Assembly (NCBI GenBank): GCA_964581115.1
Contig: CAZOMY010000025.1
Location: forward strand, 1 to 42,100
Direction: 5' to 3'
DNA from: 2-02-FULL-55-14 sp964581115
GTDB lineage: Bacteria > Bacteroidota > Ignavibacteria > UBA10030
DNA length: 42,100 nucleotides
Below are positions 41,727 to 42,100 of this stretch, piece by piece. The notes beneath the pieces are model-generated. The model did not search any database, was not told where the DNA came from, and was given only the letters and a program-made list of their open reading frames with translations. The position numbers were made by a program, and so were the translations under genes. Position 1 is the first letter of the stretch. Each line of letters opens with the position of its first letter.

Positions 41727-42100
41727 ATGGTCACGAATCGACAACAGAACCGTTCATTCCTCATACTGCTCCTCTTCTTCGCTCATGCGCTATCGGCCCA
41801 GACACCATGGCGTGAAGGCGAAGTGCGGGGCGTCTGGCTGACGAACGTCGACAGCAGGGTGCTTGAGAGCCGCGCGTCGATCGCCGAAGCCATGCAATTT
41901 CTGAAGGACCATCATTTCAACATAGTCTTTCCGGTGGTGTGGAATGACGCGAAGACACTGTATCCAAGCCGGGTGATGGACTCGCTCTTCGGCATGCCGA
42001 TCGATCCGCGCATGGTCCGCAACGCGCCAGGCCGCGACCCGCTGCAGGAGGTCATCGAAGAGGCCCACGCCCGCGGCATCGCCGTCGTGCCGTGGTTCGA
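41727..42100 (+). CDS. Exported GHL10/DUF187-type glycosidase-like protein, 5' part only
   Basis: An open frame runs from the ATG at 41727 off the right edge (124 codons visible). A signal peptide (about residues 1-24, FLILLLFFAHALSAQ) is followed by EVRGVWLTNVDSRVLESRASIAEAMQFLKDHHFNIVFPVVW and HARGIAVVPWF, the opening of the TIM-barrel glycosyl-hydrolase-like 10 family (PF02638). Members act on cell-surface or peptidoglycan-linked glycans, but few are characterised. GGAAGGA lies eleven bases before the ATG. Catalytic residues lie beyond the window. Confidence 0.85.
   Translation, partial: MVTNRQQNRSFLILLLFFAHALSAQTPWREGEVRGVWLTNVDSRVLESRASIAEAMQFLKDHHFNIVFPVVWNDAKTLYPSRVMDSLFGMPIDPRMVRNAPGRDPLQEVIEEAHARGIAVVPWF

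Overview
The window looks like a GC-rich (roughly 60%) chromosome fragment from the Bacteroidota/Chlorobi-Ignavibacteria-Kapabacteria part of the FCB group. Support comes from four secreted proteins with type A T9SS C-terminal domains of the NPFNPxT kind, a TonB-dependent receptor with an N-terminal carboxypeptidase-D-like repeat next to its beta-helix surface partner, a DUF4292/LolB-like lipoprotein and many genes without clear Shine-Dalgarno sites. The 5' two thirds of a 16S rRNA gene lies at the left edge and would settle the taxonomy; I cannot place it more finely by eye. Two runs of exactly 100 N mark scaffold joins, both inside tandem repeats.

Layout. 1-1213: 16S rRNA (minus) with leader and a near-consensus promoter. 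1.3-7.8 kb: a coiled-coil protein, a Yip1 membrane protein, a small membrane protein, a cNMP-GAF histidine kinase and a secreted clan GH-A glycosidase. 8.0-13.1 kb (minus): radA, a SemiSWEET-like gene, rdgB and a secreted M14 peptidase. 13.5-15.4 kb: a YbgF/CpoB-like lipoprotein and an ATP-grasp enzyme. 15.5-19.2 kb (plus): a tightly coupled envelope operon of TPR lipoprotein, LolB-like lipoprotein and EnvC-like protein, each overlapping the next by 1-4 bases. 19.3-33.8 kb (minus): eight consecutive genes for a TonB receptor and exported proteins. 33.8-35.3 kb (plus): a candidate small RNA, an OmpA-like protein and a lipoprotein. 35.3-35.8 kb: a 119-bp tandem repeat built partly from tRNA-Pro, then the intact tRNA-Pro(UGG). 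35.9-42.1 kb (plus): a glutamine synthetase family gene, a 107-bp tandem repeat, larE-larB, a tetraheme cytochrome, a NodB-like deacetylase homologue and the start of a GHL10 glycosidase-like gene.

How it fits together. The 19.3-33.8 kb block reads as one surface-protein locus: outer membrane receptor, beta-helix partner, then a series of exported proteins. Two modules recur inside it. One is an N-terminal module of about 150-170 residues shared by three adjacent genes. The other is a C-terminal module of about 130-180 residues made of two similar halves (GWNxVSxPR...GTIYGY...PGxGYWxYY), found in three proteins that lack the NPFNP tail. These two modules, the candidate small RNA divergent from the receptor, and the tRNA-derived tandem repeat are the least explained parts of the window.
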